From the NCBI RefSeq assembly GCF_964340395.1, contig NC_135559.1:4872501-4936500 (forward strand): a DNA stretch of 64,000 nucleotides, read 5' to 3'. This stretch comes from Glandiceps talaboti (Eukaryota > Hemichordata > Enteropneusta > Spengelidae). The position numbers and the translations under genes were made by a program. The first letter of the stretch is position 1. Each line of letters begins with the position of its first letter. Shown one piece after another: positions 61,731 through 64,000 of this stretch. The notes beneath the pieces are model-generated. The model saw only the letters and a program-made list of their open reading frames with translations, ran no database searches and had not been told where the DNA came from.

Positions 61731-62384
61731 TATTTTCTTTGAAATATTTCACAAGGCAGATATAATGTGACATCACTACAACTTCAAAATAACATGATAT
61801 TGTAACCTACTATGAGAAAATTTTCATCCATGAATACCTTTCATGTGCCCCATAGCATGCAAGTTGAAAAGGAATTACCTCTGTTAAACTAATATTTATT
61901 AGGAGACATTCCACTTCCGCCAACACTTCATCATAACAAACATATTCAGTACAACCAACTCCAAAACTGATCAATAGATGGTGTGATTAGCTTGCACTGT
62001 GTTTGATATATACAACCTGTCTAAGCATACAGAATGTAATTTCATAATAATCATGAACTCTCAATCATGATCAATTGTTAGTGTATAAACCATTCCACTT
62101 ATGTGGAGCACAACCTGGTCTAACTCTGAATGAAGTACTAAGTATATCATGATGAACCTTGTATCTAATACACAAATATACTAATTACAAGTTATTAAAA
62201 ACCCTGTCAGTCTCAAGTGTTGACATGCTACACTTGACATGGTTCGGGTTGGCCATACATCTACTACAGGCAATTTATTCAGCTTATTACTAACTATGAT
62301 TGTCATTATATTAATGAAGTAATTAGATAGTGTCCCTAGGGGATTTCATCTAATGTATTGAAGTCATCAGTACATTATCACCCT

Positions 62385-62610
62385 ACTAACAAGAGTAGCT
62401 AGCTATTATCCAATCAATGTACTGATAACACAATATGGAATAACTATTAGCCAATCAATATGCCGATAACATAATATGGAATAGCTAGCTATTAGCCAAT
62501 CAATGTACTGAACTACTTATAACATAATAGAATAGCTAGCTATTAGCCAACCAATTTACTGATACTATGATATAGGATAGCTTGCTATAACTAGCCAATC
62601 AAGTTCACTA
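62385..62610 (+). repeat. ~55-65-bp tandem repeat, four copies
   Basis: Shared words: tagctagctattagccaatc, aatgtactgataacataata, tggaa. Confidence 0.88.
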
Positions 62611-62697
62611 GCCCTCTTGTGATTCCTGAGTTCCTTCTCGACATAACCAAAATTCTACTCTTATTAAGTTCACAAGTTCTTTCTTTGCCAAAATGGT

Positions 62698-62720
62698 AAA
62701 AAAAAAGAAAAAAAAAAAAA
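62698..62720 (+). repeat. A-rich run
   Basis: Poly-A with two G interruptions. Confidence 0.9.
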
Positions 62721-63819
62721 GACTAAAACTAGTGTATCAAACCAACCAGCAGATCTGTGACGATTATTTCTTTGTCTTGAAATTTAATTGGCAAGTACTG
62801 ACTGAACAACCACTAAGCTCTCTTGTGGACAAACCCTCGATACAAACACTTCGACGACTAAAACATATAAAATATGCATGTATTTGATATGAGCATCAAT
62901 TTGTGTATACTCTGTTACACAATAACTTACATAAAATATGAAACTTAATTAGTAATTCATGGAGATACATAATTCATAAAATTAATCATAAATTATCAAC
63001 CTACATGTCTAACATCTACATCAAAGTATACCATGCGTAAATAAAAAGTTCATAATGTTACTGTTTTTGAGATGTTATAGAACCCTGGAAAGATATGGAT
63101 GTCCTTGAGCACAGAGTGTAGAAAGAGTATGTGGGTTATGGTAACAAGCTGAAGGAACTCAGGTCAATACTATACTACCTATTCCTTATAGAAAAGTGAT
63201 TATAACTATTGTATGTAAAGTACTGTTTTGTAGTCTTTTAAATTTATATAAAGCCAAATCTGACTTTTAACCTTCACTGTTCACAATATTCTTGCAAATA
63301 CAGTATTCTCAAAAGATCATGTTTTTAACATTTTTGTTGACAATTTTATATGTACATAGTAGAAGCTACATTTGTACATGTAGCAAGTGACTTGTCAGGT
63401 TTTACTATGCTATTATTTATTCACATTTCAATTGATATTAGGCTAAATTATATAATAGACAAGAAGTGAATGTGTTTCTATACTATAGAATTGTTTACTA
63501 TAATGACAGATATAAATTTTGGAGGCGGGGCCATTTTCTTCACTAGGTCATCAACCATACACCCTAGAAAGACATTCTCTCTGGGGTCTATGGGTCAACT
63601 TAACATTATAGTTCTTACTATATATATATACAGCCAATAAACATACCACTAATATTTTGTTCTAAAAATAACAATGTGTGATTCTTAATTTTGAATTATT
63701 GTTGAGATGTACTGTTATGACTTAGAGGTTATATAAACATTGGATGGACTGTCAGCTATTGCTAAGGGTTGATAGTTGTTATGTATGCTTACAGAGTATG
63801 TATGGTGTACATACATTAT

Positions 63820-64000
63820 GCCTGTGTGCGTGTGCGTGTGTGCGTGTGTGCGTGTGTGTCACAGTGTGTTATATGTGTCATATACATGTACATGTATGTG
63901 TGTTACGTGTATGTGTATATGTGTGTGTTTGTGTTGTGTCACTGTGTTATGTGTGTCATATACATATACATGTACATGTATGTGTGTTATGTGTATGTGT
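63820..64000 (+). repeat. GT-rich compound microsatellite at the window end
   Basis: GTGTGC, GTGT and TACATGTA units. A block around tgtgtcatatacat repeats at about 90-bp spacing. Confidence 0.85.

Larger units (their letters stand above)
50754..64000 (-). other. CASK intron upstream of E1 (incomplete)
   Basis: This is at least 13.2 kb without an exon encoding the expected ...YELCEVIGK start. It contains a MITE (52684), a 674-bp transposon (53011), a 1.8-kb minisatellite (55895), dispersed repeats (59058, 60277) and microsatellites. Confidence 0.75.

Noticed and set aside
61396-61770. Repetitive 107-112-residue frames (IHTY, MYVC)
   Set aside because: Direct translations of the ACAT/CCAT microsatellite.

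Overview
The window is a piece of an animal nuclear genome, probably a marine invertebrate. It is AT-rich, with long introns, many micro- and minisatellites, and the palindrome TACATGTA scattered throughout. The phylum cannot be settled from this sequence. One gene is recognisable: CASK, the membrane-associated guanylate kinase with an N-terminal CaM-kinase-like domain. It lies on the minus strand. Nine internal coding exons (E1 to E9 in transcription order, from 50753 down to 2486) give 962 nt of uninterrupted frame with matching splice phases. They run from the glycine-rich loop to just past the calmodulin-binding segment. The first coding exon (about 20 residues) should lie beyond base 64000. 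The L27, PDZ, SH3 and guanylate kinase parts should lie before base 1.

Layout on the + strand: 1-2485 intron after E9; E9 2486-2591; E8 5719-5802; E7 11222-11344; E6 11734-11909; E5 12325-12427; E4 15601-15673; E3 28126-28203; E2 34301-34406; E1 50641-50753; 50754-64000 intron before E1. No other protein-coding or RNA gene could be supported. The remaining open frames are short, or are translations of simple repeats.

The introns hold most of the interest. A 70-83 bp tandem array downstream of E2 is built from copies of the end of E2 plus its splice donor, so decoy donors follow the real one. E8 has two possible donors 6 nt apart, a GC donor and a GT donor, inside the calmodulin-binding coding segment. 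E7 has a NAGNAG acceptor. Several non-autonomous DNA transposons can be delimited by inverted ends and target-site duplications: three with TAGWCT ends and 9-bp duplications (28547-29057, 36145-36459, 39209-39703); a 674-bp element with mirrored subterminal repeats and an 8-bp duplication (53011-53684); a hAT-like MITE family with 8-bp duplications (25882-26050, 60277-60447 and diverged copies); and a ~110-bp MITE family (32261, 48175, 52684). A 1.8-kb minisatellite (55895-57700) contains a nearly perfect 605-bp internal tandem duplication. Clusters of nuclear-receptor half-sites in DR1 spacing, including a four-site run at 15216-15242, lie in the introns.
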